Origin: Puia sp.
GTDB taxonomy: Bacteria > Bacteroidota > Bacteroidia > Chitinophagales > Chitinophagaceae
Direction: 5' to 3'
Assembly (NCBI GenBank): GCA_031292515.1
Contig: JARLGZ010000269.1
Coordinates: 372,001-436,000, forward strand
Length of the DNA stretch: 64,000 nt
Made by a program: the position numbers and the translations under genes. Of this stretch, positions 8,269 to 17,930 are shown in pieces. The stretch's first letter is position 1, and each line of letters starts with the position of its first letter. The notes under the pieces were generated by a model. It did no database searches, had not been told where the DNA came from, and saw nothing but the letters and a program-made list of their open reading frames with translations.

Positions 8269-9327
8269 CTAATATAACAGGTTCTTCAATTTTGCCAGGT
8301 CGGTGATGCGAATCTTCCCCTCTTTTATTTCCACCAGCTTTTCGGCTTTGAAATCGCTGAGCGTACGGATCAGCGACTCCGTGGCGGTACCCACATATTG
8401 GGCAATGTCCTCCCGGGAAATATCCAGTCCCGCCGGAGTGGCGCCGCTCTTGTTGAATTTGGCATTGATATCGACCAGCGCGGCGGCTACCCTTTTCCGC
8501 AGGGAGCCATAGGCCAGGCTCAGCAACCGTTCTTCCTTCTCCTTCACGTTCTGGGCGATCAGGCGGATGAACTTGGTGGCGATATGGATGTCGTTGTAGA
8601 CGGCCGACAGGAATTCGTCCCTCGGGATCAGGGCCAGTTCCGCGTCTTCCAGCACGACCGCCGTGTCCTCGTAAGACCGGTCTTCGAGTAAGGGCAGATA
8701 GCCGATGAAATCGCCGGCCGTATACAGGTTGGTGATATATTCCTTCCCGTCTTCATGAACGCGGAAGGCCTTTATCTTTCCCTTTTTGAGATAGTAGAGA
8801 AATTTGGGTCTTCTTCCCTCCAGGTACAGGGAGAGCTTCTTCGGGATCTCCTCCAGTTCGTAGAGGGTAGGGTCTATGTTCAGCAGCCCGGAGCTATTCA
8901 GGTCATTCAGCAGGTTGCCGACCCCCTTCTCATCCGCCGCGTATCCGCCCTGCAGGATGTCGTATTTTTTCAGGCGGATCTCGATGGCATTCAGAAGCTC
9001 TATGTCGTCAAAAGGCTTGGTGATATAGTCGTCCGCCCCCATTTCCATCCCTTTCCGGAAATCTCCCCGCTCCGTCCGCGCCGTCAGGAAAATAAAGGGG
9101 GTATTCTCCGTGGCCGCATTCTTCCTGAGCAGATGGAGTACCCCGTATCCGTCCAGCTCCGGCATCATGATGTCGCAGATGACAAGGTCGGGTTTTTCCT
9201 GCAAGGCCGTTTCCACTCCTCTTTTTCCATTGGGAGCCGTCATCGCCTCATAGCCGGCGAGGGTCAGGATCTCGGCAATATTTTCACGGATATCATCATG
9301 GTCATCGATAACGAGTAGTCTGCGCAT
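8269..9327 (-). CDS. Response regulator: receiver domain fused to a Crp-type cNMP-binding/HTH regulator
   Basis: 352 residues in two modules. Residues 1-122 are a CheY-like receiver with acidic D8/D9, phospho-acceptor D52 (CDIMMPELDG), T82 and K104 (ITKPFDD). A linker of about 35 residues follows. Residues 160-285 form a Crp-type beta roll and dimer helix, and 300-345 a winged helix with recognition helix GTATESLIRTL (E317, R321). The design suggests a Crp-like activator switched by phosphorylation rather than, or as well as, ligand. It diverges from the cbb3 cluster across a shared 172-bp region that holds an operator. A close paralogue is encoded at 43877. No cysteine cluster for O2 sensing is present. 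Confidence 0.93.
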   Translation of the reverse strand: MRRLLVIDDHDDIRENIAEILTLAGYEAMTAPNGKRGVETALQEKPDLVICDIMMPELDGYGVLHLLRKNAATENTPFIFLTARTERGDFRKGMEMGADDYITKPFDDIELLNAIEIRLKKYDILQGGYAADEKGVGNLLNDLNSSGLLNIDPTLYELEEIPKKLSLYLEGRRPKFLYYLKKGKIKAFRVHEDGKEYITNLYTAGDFIGYLPLLEDRSYEDTAVVLEDAELALIPRDEFLSAVYNDIHIATKFIRLIAQNVKEKEERLLSLAYGSLRKRVAAALVDINAKFNKSGATPAGLDISREDIAQYVGTATESLIRTLSDFKAEKLVEIKEGKIRITDLAKLKNLLY

Positions 9328-9405
9328 ACGGGTGAATTATTTGGTAGAGCTGTTTTTTGGGTGGAAATATTTGCAATGTAAGAATTTAATGAAAAAGTTC
9401 CATCC

Positions 9406-9470
9406 TGATTAAGATCAGGGCGAAAACTGAGATCCGTCATACCCCCCCCTTCTCACACGCGCTACCTTGT
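9406..9470 (+). promoter_or_regulatory. Operator plus -7 element, cbb3 oxidase operon
   Basis: TGATTAAGATCA (9406-9417), extended by two more symmetric bases on each side (CC...GG), is close to an FNR box. The likely -7 box TACCTTGT (9463-9470) is 51.5 bp away. The palindrome also lies 79 bp upstream of the divergent receiver-Crp gene. Confidence 0.68.
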
Positions 9471-9499
9471 GCCTTATTTTATAAGGGAATGCCCGCGTC

Positions 9500-11905
9500 A
9501 TGAAAACCACGATCGATCAGTATATTGCCTGCAGTCACTGCGGAGAGGACTGCAAAACGGAAACTATCGTACTGGGGGATAAGACCTTTTGCTGTGAAGG
9601 CTGCAAAATGGTCTACAGGCTCCTGGATCAAAACGGTCTTTGCGAATACTACCGTCTCAACGAACGGCCGGGAGTGAACCGGCTTGCCGAAGTCCGGAAA
9701 GACAAATTCGCCTTCCTGGATGACGAAAAAATAGCCGGGAAACTGATCGCGTTCCGCAACGAAGAACAAGTCCAGATACGGTTCTATTGTCCGCAGATCC
9801 ACTGCAGTTCCTGTCTCTACCTGCTGGAGCATCTCCATCAGCTGCACCACGGAGTCCTCTCTTCCAGAGTCGACTTTTCGGCCAAAGAAGTCTTCATCGT
9901 CTTCGACCCCTCCCGGCTATCCCTGCGCGGGCTGGCCGAACTGCTCGCATCTACGGGATATGAGCCCTATATCAGCCTGCACGACCTGGGAACGGCCCGA
10001 CCGGGCGTCTCCAGGAGGAGCATCTACCAATTGGGCATCGCCGGCTTCTGCTTTGCCAATATCATGCTGCTCAGCTTCCCCGAATATCTTGGCCTGGATG
10101 CCTCCGAGAAATACCTTCGGACCGTATTCCGCTACCTGAACCTTTTTCTGTCGCTGCCGGTGCTTTTTTACTGCGCACAGCCTTTTTACAGTTCAGCCTG
10201 GAAAAGCCTCCGTCACAAATACCTGAATATCGACGCCCCGATCGCCCTCGCGGTCTTTGTCACTTTTATCCGGAGCGTCTATGACGTAGCCTCCGGCTCC
10301 GGCTCCGGTTATTTCGACTCGATGACCGGCATCGTCTTTTTTATGCTGGCCGGCCGGGCCCTGCAGGACCGGACCTACAGCCGGTTATCCTTCGAACGCG
10401 ATTATACCTCTTATTTTCCGATCGCCGTATCCGTGCTGACGAAAGAAGGCCCGATCACCCGGCCGCTTCCCGAGATCCGGTGCGGCGACACCCTGCTCAT
10501 CCACCACGAAGAACTGATACCCGCCGATGGCATACTCACCCGCGGACAGGCATTGATCGACTACAGCTTTGTCACCGGGGAATCCCTGCCGGTCATCCGG
10601 GAGATCGGCGAGATCGTATACGCAGGCGGAAAGCAGACGGGCGCCGCCGTCGAAATCCTGGTCGTCAAAGAAGTCGCCCAAAGCTACCTGACCCAGCTAT
10701 GGGAAAGACGGGGAAATGTCGGGAAAGACGCCGGGGCGAAAACGAAGCCCGGACCTTCTTTTATAGATTTGCTGAGCCGCACCTTTACCTATATTGTCGC
10801 GGTATTGGCCATCACCTCTTTCCTCTACTGGCAGATACACGATCCGTCCAGGGCATGGAATGCCGCTACCGCCGTGCTGATCATTGCCTGTCCCTGTGCC
10901 CTGCTGCTGTCCAGCTCTTTCACAAACGGGAATATCCTGCGCATACTGTCCAGGAATCAATTATATCTCCGAAACGCCGGCGTGATCGACCGGATCGCCG
11001 CAACATCCCATATCGTCTTTGACAAGACGGGAACCCTTACCCTCGGCAGCCAGGATCCCGTCTATACCGGCAGCCCGCTCACCGCCGGGCAGGAACATGC
11101 CATAGCCACCCTCGCGGCCCAATCTACCCATCCGCTGAGCAGAGCACTCGCCGGTCGCATGACGACGGGTGAGCCCTGCCGGATTCTGGGTTTCCGGGAA
11201 GTACCGGGGAAAGGGATCGAAGGATTCGTCGATGGACACAAGATAGCCCTGGGCTCGCGCCTCTTCGTTACGGGAAAAGACACGGGACCCGGACAGAGCG
11301 CCTCGAAAGTATATGTCGCATGGGAAGGCCGGGTCCTGGGATCCTTCAGCTTTTCCAACCGCTACCGGCCGGGCCTCGCGGGCCTGGTAAAAACGCTTCG
11401 CCGGGATTTTCGTTTGTCCGTATTGTCGGGTGACAATGCCTGGGAACGCGACCGCCTGCGCGAAATCATGGGAGAAGACACGATCCTCCTCTTCGGGCAG
11501 AGCCCGGAAGAAAAAGCCGGCACCATCAGCCTGTTGCAAAAAAGAAACAAAAGCGTGATGATGATCGGCGATGGCCTGAACGACGCGGGCGCATTGCGGC
11601 AAAGCGATACCGGCATCGCCCTTTCGGAAAATGACAGTCATTTTACACCCGCCAGCGACGCCATTCTCGATGCCACACAACTACCCCTGCTGCCCCGCTT
11701 CATTCGGTTATGCAGGGCCGATAAGCAGATCATCCTCGCCAGCTTTGTCCTATCCGCCGTATACAACGTCGCCGGCCTGTTTTTTGCCGTGCAGGGCAAC
11801 CTCTCGCCGCTTATAGCCGCCATCCTCATGCCGCTCAGCTCTTTGAGCATCCTGTTGATCACCTATGGCAGCAGTAACCTCGCAGCCAGGTGGTTGAGGC
11901 TCTGA
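9500..11905 (+). CDS. ccoI: Copper-type P1B ATPase for cbb3 oxidase assembly (CcoI/FixI)
   Basis: 801-residue heavy-metal P-type ATPase. The N-terminus has a cysteine-rich metal-binding module (CSHCGEDC and FCCEGC, residues 11-35), then an HMA domain whose binding loop reads HCSSC. Membrane helices surround C464-P-C466. The phosphorylation motif DKTGTLT starts at D508, an HP pair lies in QSTHPLSRALAG, and the hinge motif GDGLND is at about 690. The family exports or delivers copper for cbb3 oxidase maturation. Position as first gene before ccoS and ccoNO supports this role. The promoter region carries the operator TGATTAAGATCA (9406-9417). Confidence 0.93.
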   Translation: MKTTIDQYIACSHCGEDCKTETIVLGDKTFCCEGCKMVYRLLDQNGLCEYYRLNERPGVNRLAEVRKDKFAFLDDEKIAGKLIAFRNEEQVQIRFYCPQIHCSSCLYLLEHLHQLHHGVLSSRVDFSAKEVFIVFDPSRLSLRGLAELLASTGYEPYISLHDLGTARPGVSRRSIYQLGIAGFCFANIMLLSFPEYLGLDASEKYLRTVFRYLNLFLSLPVLFYCAQPFYSSAWKSLRHKYLNIDAPIALAVFVTFIRSVYDVASGSGSGYFDSMTGIVFFMLAGRALQDRTYSRLSFERDYTSYFPIAVSVLTKEGPITRPLPEIRCGDTLLIHHEELIPADGILTRGQALIDYSFVTGESLPVIREIGEIVYAGGKQTGAAVEILVVKEVAQSYLTQLWERRGNVGKDAGAKTKPGPSFIDLLSRTFTYIVAVLAITSFLYWQIHDPSRAWNAATAVLIIACPCALLLSSSFTNGNILRILSRNQLYLRNAGVIDRIAATSHIVFDKTGTLTLGSQDPVYTGSPLTAGQEHAIATLAAQSTHPLSRALAGRMTTGEPCRILGFREVPGKGIEGFVDGHKIALGSRLFVTGKDTGPGQSASKVYVAWEGRVLGSFSFSNRYRPGLAGLVKTLRRDFRLSVLSGDNAWERDRLREIMGEDTILLFGQSPEEKAGTISLLQKRNKSVMMIGDGLNDAGALRQSDTGIALSENDSHFTPASDAILDATQLPLLPRFIRLCRADKQIILASFVLSAVYNVAGLFFAVQGNLSPLIAAILMPLSSLSILLITYGSSNLAARWLRL

Positions 11906-11992
11906 TTATAATCACCCGCGCTGATGAGCGGGATCATGGGCCGGGCACGATTGCCGGTATACTTTTATGTTATAATAGCTTAATATAAGAAC

Positions 11993-12259
11993 ATGAGTGT
12001 CATTCTGCTCCTTTTGATAGCCAGCCTTTCCGTAGCCCTGCTTTTCCTGGGCGCCTTTATCTGGAGTGTAAAGAACAGGCAGTTCGACGACGGCTTCTCG
12101 CCCCCCCGACGCATATTATTTGACGAGCCCGTCCCGTCATCCGCACCGGTCGTCGCAAGCGAGCCGGTCCCCCTGATACAAACGGCCGGACGGCCCCTGC
12201 CACACAGCGAAGCCGGAGCGCCCGAACAAAACGCGAAAAATTACCAGGAAATAAAATGA
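11993..12259 (+). CDS. ccoS: cbb3-type cytochrome oxidase assembly protein CcoS
   Basis: 88-residue protein with one N-terminal membrane helix (about 3-24), directly followed by the CcoS signature FIWSVKNRQFDD. A proline-rich tail follows (RRILFDEPVPSSAPV), longer than in many CcoS proteins. CcoS is needed for cofactor insertion into the catalytic subunit of cbb3 oxidase. It lies 88 bp after ccoI and 24 bp before ccoNO. Confidence 0.92.
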   Translation: MSVILLLLIASLSVALLFLGAFIWSVKNRQFDDGFSPPRRILFDEPVPSSAPVVASEPVPLIQTAGRPLPHSEAGAPEQNAKNYQEIK

Positions 12260-12283
12260 TCAACTAAAACCCCACGGATCCAT

Positions 12284-14443
12284 ATGGAAATGGAAAAATT
12301 CTATTACGACAACAAGACAGTAAAATGGTTTGCCTATGCCACCCTCTTCTGGAGCATCGTCGGCATGCTGGCCGGGCTATGGATCGCCATCGCCCTCTAC
12401 TATCCGCCCATGAACCTCGGCATTCCCGCCACGACCTTCGGCAGGATGCGTCCCGTACACACGAATGCGGTGATCTTTGCCTTTGTTGGCAACGGTATTT
12501 TTATGGGCGTATACTACTCGTTGCAACGCCTCTGTAAGACCAGGATGTTCAGCGATACCCTCAGCAAGATCCATTTCTGGGGCTGGCAGCTGATCATCGT
12601 AGCAGGCGCCATCACCCTCTGGGCAGGCAAAACAAGCGGTAAGGAATATGCGGAGCTGGAGTGGCCCATCGACATCGCCATCACCCTCATATGGGTCGTA
12701 TTCGGCATCAATATGTTCGGGACGATCCTGAAACGCCGGGAGAGCCATCTCTACGTGGCGATCTGGTTTTATATCGCCACCTGGGTGACCGTCGCCATGC
12801 TGCATATCGTCAACTCCATGGAGATCCCAGTTACCCTGTGGAAGAGCTACAGCGCGTATGCCGGGGTGCAGGACGCACTGGTGCAGTGGTGGTACGGCCA
12901 CAACGCCGTTGCTTTCTTCCTGACTACGCCTTATCTGGGGCTGATGTATTACTTCCTGCCAAAGGCGGCAAACCGGCCCATTTATTCATACCGGCTGTCT
13001 ATCATCCATTTCTGGGCGCTGATCTTTATCTATATCTGGGCGGGACCGCACCACCTGCTGTATACGGCCTTGCCGGACTGGGCCCAGTCCCTGGGCGTGG
13101 TCTTCTCCGTAATGCTGATAGCGCCAAGTTGGGGCGGCATGCTGAACGGCTTGTTTACCCTTCGCGGCGCCTGGGATAAAGTGCGGGAAGATCCTGTTCT
13201 CAAATTCCTGGTGGTGGCCATCACCTGCTATGGGATGGCGACATTCGAAGGACCCATGCTCGCCCTGAAGAACGTGAACGCGATTTCCCACTATACCGAC
13301 TGGACCATCGCTCACGTACACGTCGGCGCCCTGGGATGGAACGGCTTCCTCACCTTTGGCGTCCTGTACTGGTTGATTCCAAGGATGTGGAATACCCAGC
13401 TCTATTCAAAGAAGCTCGCCACCTCGCATTTCTGGATCGGCACCATCGGGATCGTCCTGTACGTGGTACCCTTGTATTGGGCCGGTTTTACCCAGAGCAT
13501 GATGTGGAAGAGCTTTACCGAGGAAGGGGCGCTGAAATTTCAGTTCCTCGAAACAGTAACGCATATCATCCCCATGTATATCACCCGCAGCCTCGGCGGC
13601 GCCCTCTATTTTACCGGCGCCCTGCTGATGATCTATAATCTGCGGAAGACGATCAAACAAGGTAGCTTCGTGGCCAACGAAGCGGCGGAAGCAGCACCCC
13701 TGCCCGCCACCGTCCAGCCGCACGGAAAACAATACTGGCACCGCTGGATCGAAAAGCGCCCCATGCAGATGCTCGTCTTCAGCCTGATCGCCGTAGCCAT
13801 CGGAGGCCTGCTGGAACTGATCCCTACCTTCCTCGTCAAATCGAATATCCCGACCATCAGCAGCGTAAAACCTTATACCCCGCTGGAACTGCAGGGCCGT
13901 GATATATACGTGCGCGAAGGCTGCTACCTCTGTCATTCCCAGATGATACGCCCGTTCCGAGACGAAGTCGCACGGTACGGTGAATATTCCAAAGCAGGAG
14001 AGTTCATCTATGATCACCCTTTTCAATGGGGCTCCAAACGCACAGGCCCGGACCTGGCCCGCATAGGCGGCAAATACCCGGATAGCTGGCACTATAACCA
14101 TATGATGGACCCGCAATCCATGTCGCCGGGTTCGATCATGCCGTCCTATACCTGGCTGCTGGATGACAACATAGATACCGCGGGCACGCCCGCAAAAATA
14201 CGCGTCATGCAGAAGCTCGGAGTTCCTTATCCCGCCGGCTATGCGCAGCAGGCGAATAAAGACCTCGTGTCGCAGGCGGACCAGATCCGGGCCTCTCTGA
14301 AAGCCGATAAGATCCATACCGGCGAGATCAAAGAGATCGTGGCCCTGATCGCCTACCTCCAGCGGATGGGCAAGGACATCAAGGCCATGCCAAAAGACCA
14401 GTCGGCAAAGACCGGTGACGGACAGTCCGTGATGGGTAACTAG
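12284..14443 (+). CDS. ccoN: cbb3-type cytochrome c oxidase, fused subunits I (CcoN) and II (CcoO)
   Basis: 719-residue fusion. Residues 1 to about 480 are the 12-helix CcoN catalytic subunit with heme and CuB histidines: H59 in MRPVHTNAV, H206 in WWYGHNAV, the H256-H257 pair in WAGPHHLLYT, and the VHVGALGWN region. A linker and one more helix lead into a CcoO domain of about 200 residues with one heme c site C547-x-x-C550-H551 (EGCYLCHSQMIRP) and a methionine ligand candidate in MSPGSIMPSYTW. Proteobacteria encode these as two genes; the fusion is usual in Bacteroidota. It reduces O2 to water at low oxygen with proton pumping. Confidence 0.97.
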   Translation: MEMEKFYYDNKTVKWFAYATLFWSIVGMLAGLWIAIALYYPPMNLGIPATTFGRMRPVHTNAVIFAFVGNGIFMGVYYSLQRLCKTRMFSDTLSKIHFWGWQLIIVAGAITLWAGKTSGKEYAELEWPIDIAITLIWVVFGINMFGTILKRRESHLYVAIWFYIATWVTVAMLHIVNSMEIPVTLWKSYSAYAGVQDALVQWWYGHNAVAFFLTTPYLGLMYYFLPKAANRPIYSYRLSIIHFWALIFIYIWAGPHHLLYTALPDWAQSLGVVFSVMLIAPSWGGMLNGLFTLRGAWDKVREDPVLKFLVVAITCYGMATFEGPMLALKNVNAISHYTDWTIAHVHVGALGWNGFLTFGVLYWLIPRMWNTQLYSKKLATSHFWIGTIGIVLYVVPLYWAGFTQSMMWKSFTEEGALKFQFLETVTHIIPMYITRSLGGALYFTGALLMIYNLRKTIKQGSFVANEAAEAAPLPATVQPHGKQYWHRWIEKRPMQMLVFSLIAVAIGGLLELIPTFLVKSNIPTISSVKPYTPLELQGRDIYVREGCYLCHSQMIRPFRDEVARYGEYSKAGEFIYDHPFQWGSKRTGPDLARIGGKYPDSWHYNHMMDPQSMSPGSIMPSYTWLLDDNIDTAGTPAKIRVMQKLGVPYPAGYAQQANKDLVSQADQIRASLKADKIHTGEIKEIVALIAYLQRMGKDIKAMPKDQSAKTGDGQSVMGN

Positions 14444-14494
14444 TCAACCGGTGTCGGAAACCAAGAATCAAAATAATATAAAAAATACCCGGCC

Positions 14495-14653
14495 ATGAAA
14501 TTTATAAACTACCTGGAAAAAATCAGCGGCGTGAGCATCTACGGACTGAGCTCCTTTGCCATCTTCGGATTGTTCTTCCTTGCCATGCTGGTCTGGGCGG
14601 TCAAAGCGGATAAGAATATGATCGACGAGATCCGCCGGCTCCCGCTGGAGTGA
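14495..14653 (+). CDS. ccoQ: CcoQ-like small membrane subunit of the cbb3 oxidase
   Basis: 52-residue protein (MKFINYLEKISGVSIYG to RRLPLE) with a single hydrophobic helix at about residues 16-35 and a charged C-terminus (KADKNMIDEIRRLP). Position between ccoNO and ccoP, size and topology fit CcoQ, which stabilises the complex. Sequence similarity in this subunit is weak, so the call rests on topology and context. The gap upstream is 51 bp. Confidence 0.75.
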   Translation: MKFINYLEKISGVSIYGLSSFAIFGLFFLAMLVWAVKADKNMIDEIRRLPLE

Positions 14654-14711
14654 CAGAATCAGGAACCCTTTGATACCACCCGCCGGCGATACGACAAATC
14701 GGCGGTATAAT

Positions 14712-14766
14712 CAATAGTCGATACAACCAATAGTCGGTCTAGTCAATAGTAAAAAAGTCAATCGTC
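14712..14766. repeat. CAATAGTC repeat upstream of ccoP
   Basis: CAATAGTC at 14712 and 14728, a partial CAATAGT at 14744 and CAATCGTC at 14759; period 15-16 bp. Confidence 0.8.
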
Positions 14767-14782
14767 ATTCAAAAAGTTTTTT

Positions 14783-15880
14783 ATGACCCCTTCTTCGATC
14801 AATAATCCTTTTGTGGTGATCATGATCATTATCATGGTGATCCTGGCCCTCGCGATCGGGCTGCTTGCTAACGTACTGCTCGGGGCTGCCCAGATGACTG
14901 CGGATAAAGATCATTCGGAAAACCGCGATCCGGAGACTGATAAAACCGGTACCCAGGCAGCTTCTCATACTTCTATCCCGGTCGCCCTGATAGCCGGCCT
15001 CCTGCTCGGCGCCTCCCTCCTGCCGGCAATACCTGCGTTTGCACAGGATCAGGCTGGCCAGGCGGCTTCTGCCCCGGCAGCCGCCGCCCCGACAACCGCT
15101 TCCAATGTGAACGGCATCTCGGACACGGCTTTCTATATGATGACAGGCGTAGTCTTCGTGGAGATACTGGTCCTGGTGACCCTGCTCTACAATGTGAAAA
15201 TCCTCCTGGCGGTGCAGAAGAAAAGGCAAATAGCCCCCGCAGGCTCGCCGGAGATCGTAGTGCCGGCCAAACCCCGCATCAGCTGGTGGGATCGGTTCAA
15301 CCGCTTCAAACCCGTCGACCAGGAATTTTCCCTGGACCTGGGCCACGACTACGACGGGATCCGGGAGTTGGACAACCGTCTGCCGCCCTGGTGGCTGTAT
15401 GGATTCTATGGTACCATCCTTTTCGCGTGCATCTATCTCTGGCGTTATCATGTGGTGCACACCGCACCCCTGAGCGGCGAAGAATTCCAGATCGCCATGC
15501 AGAAAGCTGAAGTGCAAAAAGCAGCCTACCTGAAAAAAGCGGCCAACAATGTCGATGAGACCACCGTAAAACTGCTCACCGACCCCGCCGACCTGGCGGC
15601 CGGTAAAGCCGTATTCGAAACCGTCTGCTTCGCCTGTCATGGAAAATCGGGAGAAGGGGGAGTAGGCCCCAACCTGACCGATGATTATTGGCTGCACGGC
15701 GGCGGCATCAGCGATATCTTTAAGACGATCAAATACGGGTGGCCCGACAAAGGCATGAAGAGCTGGAAAGACGACTATTCCCCTCCGCAGATCGCGCAGA
15801 TCGCCAGCTATATAAAATCGCTCAAAGGCACCCACCCCGCCAATCCCAAACCGCCCCAGGGTGTCATAGATAACCAATAA
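14783..15880 (+). CDS. ccoP: cbb3-type cytochrome c oxidase subunit III (CcoP), mono-heme form
   Basis: 365 residues. Two hydrophobic segments lie near the N-terminus (about 10-33 and 70-95, the second ending AIPAFAQ like a signal sequence). An Ala-rich stretch and another helix (FYMMTGVVFVEILVLVTLLYNV) follow, then the CcoP signature GIRELDNRLPPWWLYGFYGTI with a further helix. The C-terminal domain has one heme c motif, C282-F-A-C285-H286. The classical proteobacterial CcoP carries two such motifs, so electron entry here uses one heme fewer in this subunit. The gene is preceded by a repeat-bearing 129-bp gap. Confidence 0.95.
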   Translation: MTPSSINNPFVVIMIIIMVILALAIGLLANVLLGAAQMTADKDHSENRDPETDKTGTQAASHTSIPVALIAGLLLGASLLPAIPAFAQDQAGQAASAPAAAAPTTASNVNGISDTAFYMMTGVVFVEILVLVTLLYNVKILLAVQKKRQIAPAGSPEIVVPAKPRISWWDRFNRFKPVDQEFSLDLGHDYDGIRELDNRLPPWWLYGFYGTILFACIYLWRYHVVHTAPLSGEEFQIAMQKAEVQKAAYLKKAANNVDETTVKLLTDPADLAAGKAVFETVCFACHGKSGEGGVGPNLTDDYWLHGGGISDIFKTIKYGWPDKGMKSWKDDYSPPQIAQIASYIKSLKGTHPANPKPPQGVIDNQ

Positions 15881-15889
15881 AAAACGACT

Positions 15890-17374
15890 ATGCCTAACCG
15901 ATCCATACCCGATCAGCCCGCACCCGGCTCCTTCAAAGACGGCCAGCCTCCGTCCGGGGTCTCCGTGCCCGACCAATCCTTCCGGGACCACCTGGCTACC
16001 GTAGACGACGCCGGCCATCGCAAATGGATATTCGCACAACGGCCCAAAGGCAGATGGTATTCTATCAGGACCTTTATCAGCCTGGGCTTCTTTGCGTTAT
16101 TCTTTTCACTGCCCTTTGTCTATATAGGCGGCCGCCCCCTGTTCCTTTTCAATATCCCCGCCGCCCGCTTCATCCTCTTCGGTAAAGTCTTCTGGCCCCA
16201 GGATTTCTTCATCTTCGGCCTGACGATGGTCACTTTTATCATATTCATCATCCTGTTCACCGCCGCCTTTGGCCGGCTCTTCTGCGGATGGGTCTGCCCC
16301 CAGACCATTTTCATGGAGATGCTGTTCAGAAAGGTGGAATACCTGATCGAAGGCGATGCCGCCCAACAGAAGATCCTGCAAAAAGCACCCTGGACGACCG
16401 GCAAGATCCTTAAAAAGACCGCCAAACACAGCGTCTTCTTTTTGCTGGCCTTCCTCATCGCCAACATCTTCCTGGCCTATATCATCGGCAGCAGGGACCT
16501 CTGGAAGATCATGACGGAGCCTGTCGGACAGCATATCGCAGGCCTGCTTTCCATCCTCATATTCTCAGGTGTCTTCTATGCCGTATACGCTTTCTTCCGT
16601 GAACAGGCCTGCACCGTGGTATGCCCGTATGGCCGCCTGCAAAGCGTATTGCTCGACAGGAATTCCATGATCGTCGCATATGACCACAAAAGGGGCGAAC
16701 CCCGGGAGAAATTCAGCAGGAAGGCAAAAACGGAGGAACACATTGTCGGCGACTGCATAGACTGCTTCCAATGTGTAAAAGTATGCCCTACGGGGATCGA
16801 TATCCGCAATGGGACGCAGATGGAATGTGTGGGATGTACGGCCTGCATAGACGCCTGCGACCATATGATGGAGAAAGTCGGCCGGCCGACAGGCCTGATC
16901 CGCTATGCTTCGGAGAACGGCATATCCACGGGCGAACCCCTCCGGTATACCCTCCGGATGAAATTCTATACGGGCCTTTTATGCGTCCTCGTAATCATCC
17001 TTGCCGCGCTGCTGATTAGCCGGAAAGACGTCGACGCCACCATCATGCGCACCCCGGGCATGTTATACCAGGAACGCGGAAAAGACAGCGTCTCCAATCT
17101 GTACTCGATAAAAATAGCCAACAAGACCATCCGGCAGATACCCCTGCAATTGAAGCTGGAAGACGCCGCCGGCCAGGTGGATATCATCGGGGGCGGCCAG
17201 ATTGTCGTACGGAAGGAAGACGAAGGGACCGGCACCTTCTTCGTGATTTTGCCGAAACAGGGGATCCATGGGAGAAAGACCCGCATCCGGCTGGGGCTCT
17301 ATGAAGGAAGCCGGAAAATGGATGAAATACAGACAAATTTCCTGGGACCGGCAGCGGATGCGGACAACGACTAA
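15890..17374 (+). CDS. ccoG: Cytochrome c oxidase accessory protein CcoG (FixG/RdxA)
   Basis: 494-residue polyferredoxin-like membrane protein. The N-terminal half has about five helices and the motif RLFCGWVCPQT. After CTVVCPYGRLQ come two 4Fe-4S motifs, DCIDCFQCVKVCPTGID and MECVGCTACIDACDHMM (about residues 290-325). The C-terminal 120 residues form an Ig-like periplasmic domain after a last helix. CcoG is linked to copper reduction during cbb3 oxidase assembly. It starts 10 bp after ccoP, in the same operon. Confidence 0.95.
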   Translation: MPNRSIPDQPAPGSFKDGQPPSGVSVPDQSFRDHLATVDDAGHRKWIFAQRPKGRWYSIRTFISLGFFALFFSLPFVYIGGRPLFLFNIPAARFILFGKVFWPQDFFIFGLTMVTFIIFIILFTAAFGRLFCGWVCPQTIFMEMLFRKVEYLIEGDAAQQKILQKAPWTTGKILKKTAKHSVFFLLAFLIANIFLAYIIGSRDLWKIMTEPVGQHIAGLLSILIFSGVFYAVYAFFREQACTVVCPYGRLQSVLLDRNSMIVAYDHKRGEPREKFSRKAKTEEHIVGDCIDCFQCVKVCPTGIDIRNGTQMECVGCTACIDACDHMMEKVGRPTGLIRYASENGISTGEPLRYTLRMKFYTGLLCVLVIILAALLISRKDVDATIMRTPGMLYQERGKDSVSNLYSIKIANKTIRQIPLQLKLEDAAGQVDIIGGGQIVVRKEDEGTGTFFVILPKQGIHGRKTRIRLGLYEGSRKMDEIQTNFLGPAADADND

Positions 17375-17387
17375 GCCCCGGATTCGA

Positions 17388-17431
17388 AGAGGATCCGTAG
17401 AAGGTATAGAAGAGAATCCATAGAATGTATA
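17388..17431. repeat. 21-bp imperfect direct repeat before ccoH
   Basis: Copies at 17388-17408 and 17411-17431, sharing AGAG-ATCC-TAGAA-GTATA, between ccoG and ccoH. Confidence 0.8.
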
Positions 17432-17435
17432 AATC

Positions 17436-17930
17436 ATGAAAAATATGCAAAACGATACCATCACAGAAAAGAGAGACAACCATCCTTTCAGGATGAACTG
17501 GGGGAATCGCCTCCTCCTCGTGTTTGTCGTCTTCGGTTCCATGATATCCTACATGGTCTGGCGCTGTATGGAAACACCGGTAGACCTCGTCACAAAGGAC
17601 TACTATAAGGACGAACTCGTCTACCAGGATGTGATTGACGGGGCCCGTAAGGCGGCGGCACTCTCCGGGTCGGTGATCCTGCGGCAGGAGACAAACACGA
17701 TCTCCGTCCAGTTGCCGCCGGAGATGAGGAACACGCAGGTCAGCGGTCATATACTCTTTTATTGCCCTTCCGACGTGGCCAGGGATCGTAACCTGCCGCT
17801 GACACCGGATGCAGGCGGACGACAGGAAATAGACACGCATCGGTTCCTGCCGGGCCATTATCGCGTCAAGATCGGGTGGGAGAGCCGCGGCATCCGTTAT
17901 TTTTCGGAACAGCCCTTCGTCATCCTTTAG
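17436..17930 (+). CDS. ccoH: CcoH/FixH-like cbb3 assembly protein
   Basis: 164 residues: a short cytoplasmic N-terminus (NHPFRMNWGNR), one membrane helix (about 27-47), then the FixH signature ETPVDLVTKDYYKDELVYQDVIDGARKA and a periplasmic beta domain that ends FSEQPFVIL. CcoH associates with cbb3 subunits during assembly. Its stop codon sits in the first copy of a 15-bp tandem repeat (17922-17989). Confidence 0.88.
   Translation: MKNMQNDTITEKRDNHPFRMNWGNRLLLVFVVFGSMISYMVWRCMETPVDLVTKDYYKDELVYQDVIDGARKAAALSGSVILRQETNTISVQLPPEMRNTQVSGHILFYCPSDVARDRNLPLTPDAGGRQEIDTHRFLPGHYRVKIGWESRGIRYFSEQPFVIL

Noticed and set aside
14765-16039. 424-codon minus-strand frame across ccoP and the ccoG start
   Set aside because: It covers two certain cbb3 genes on the other strand and reads as low-complexity Gly/His/Arg sequence.
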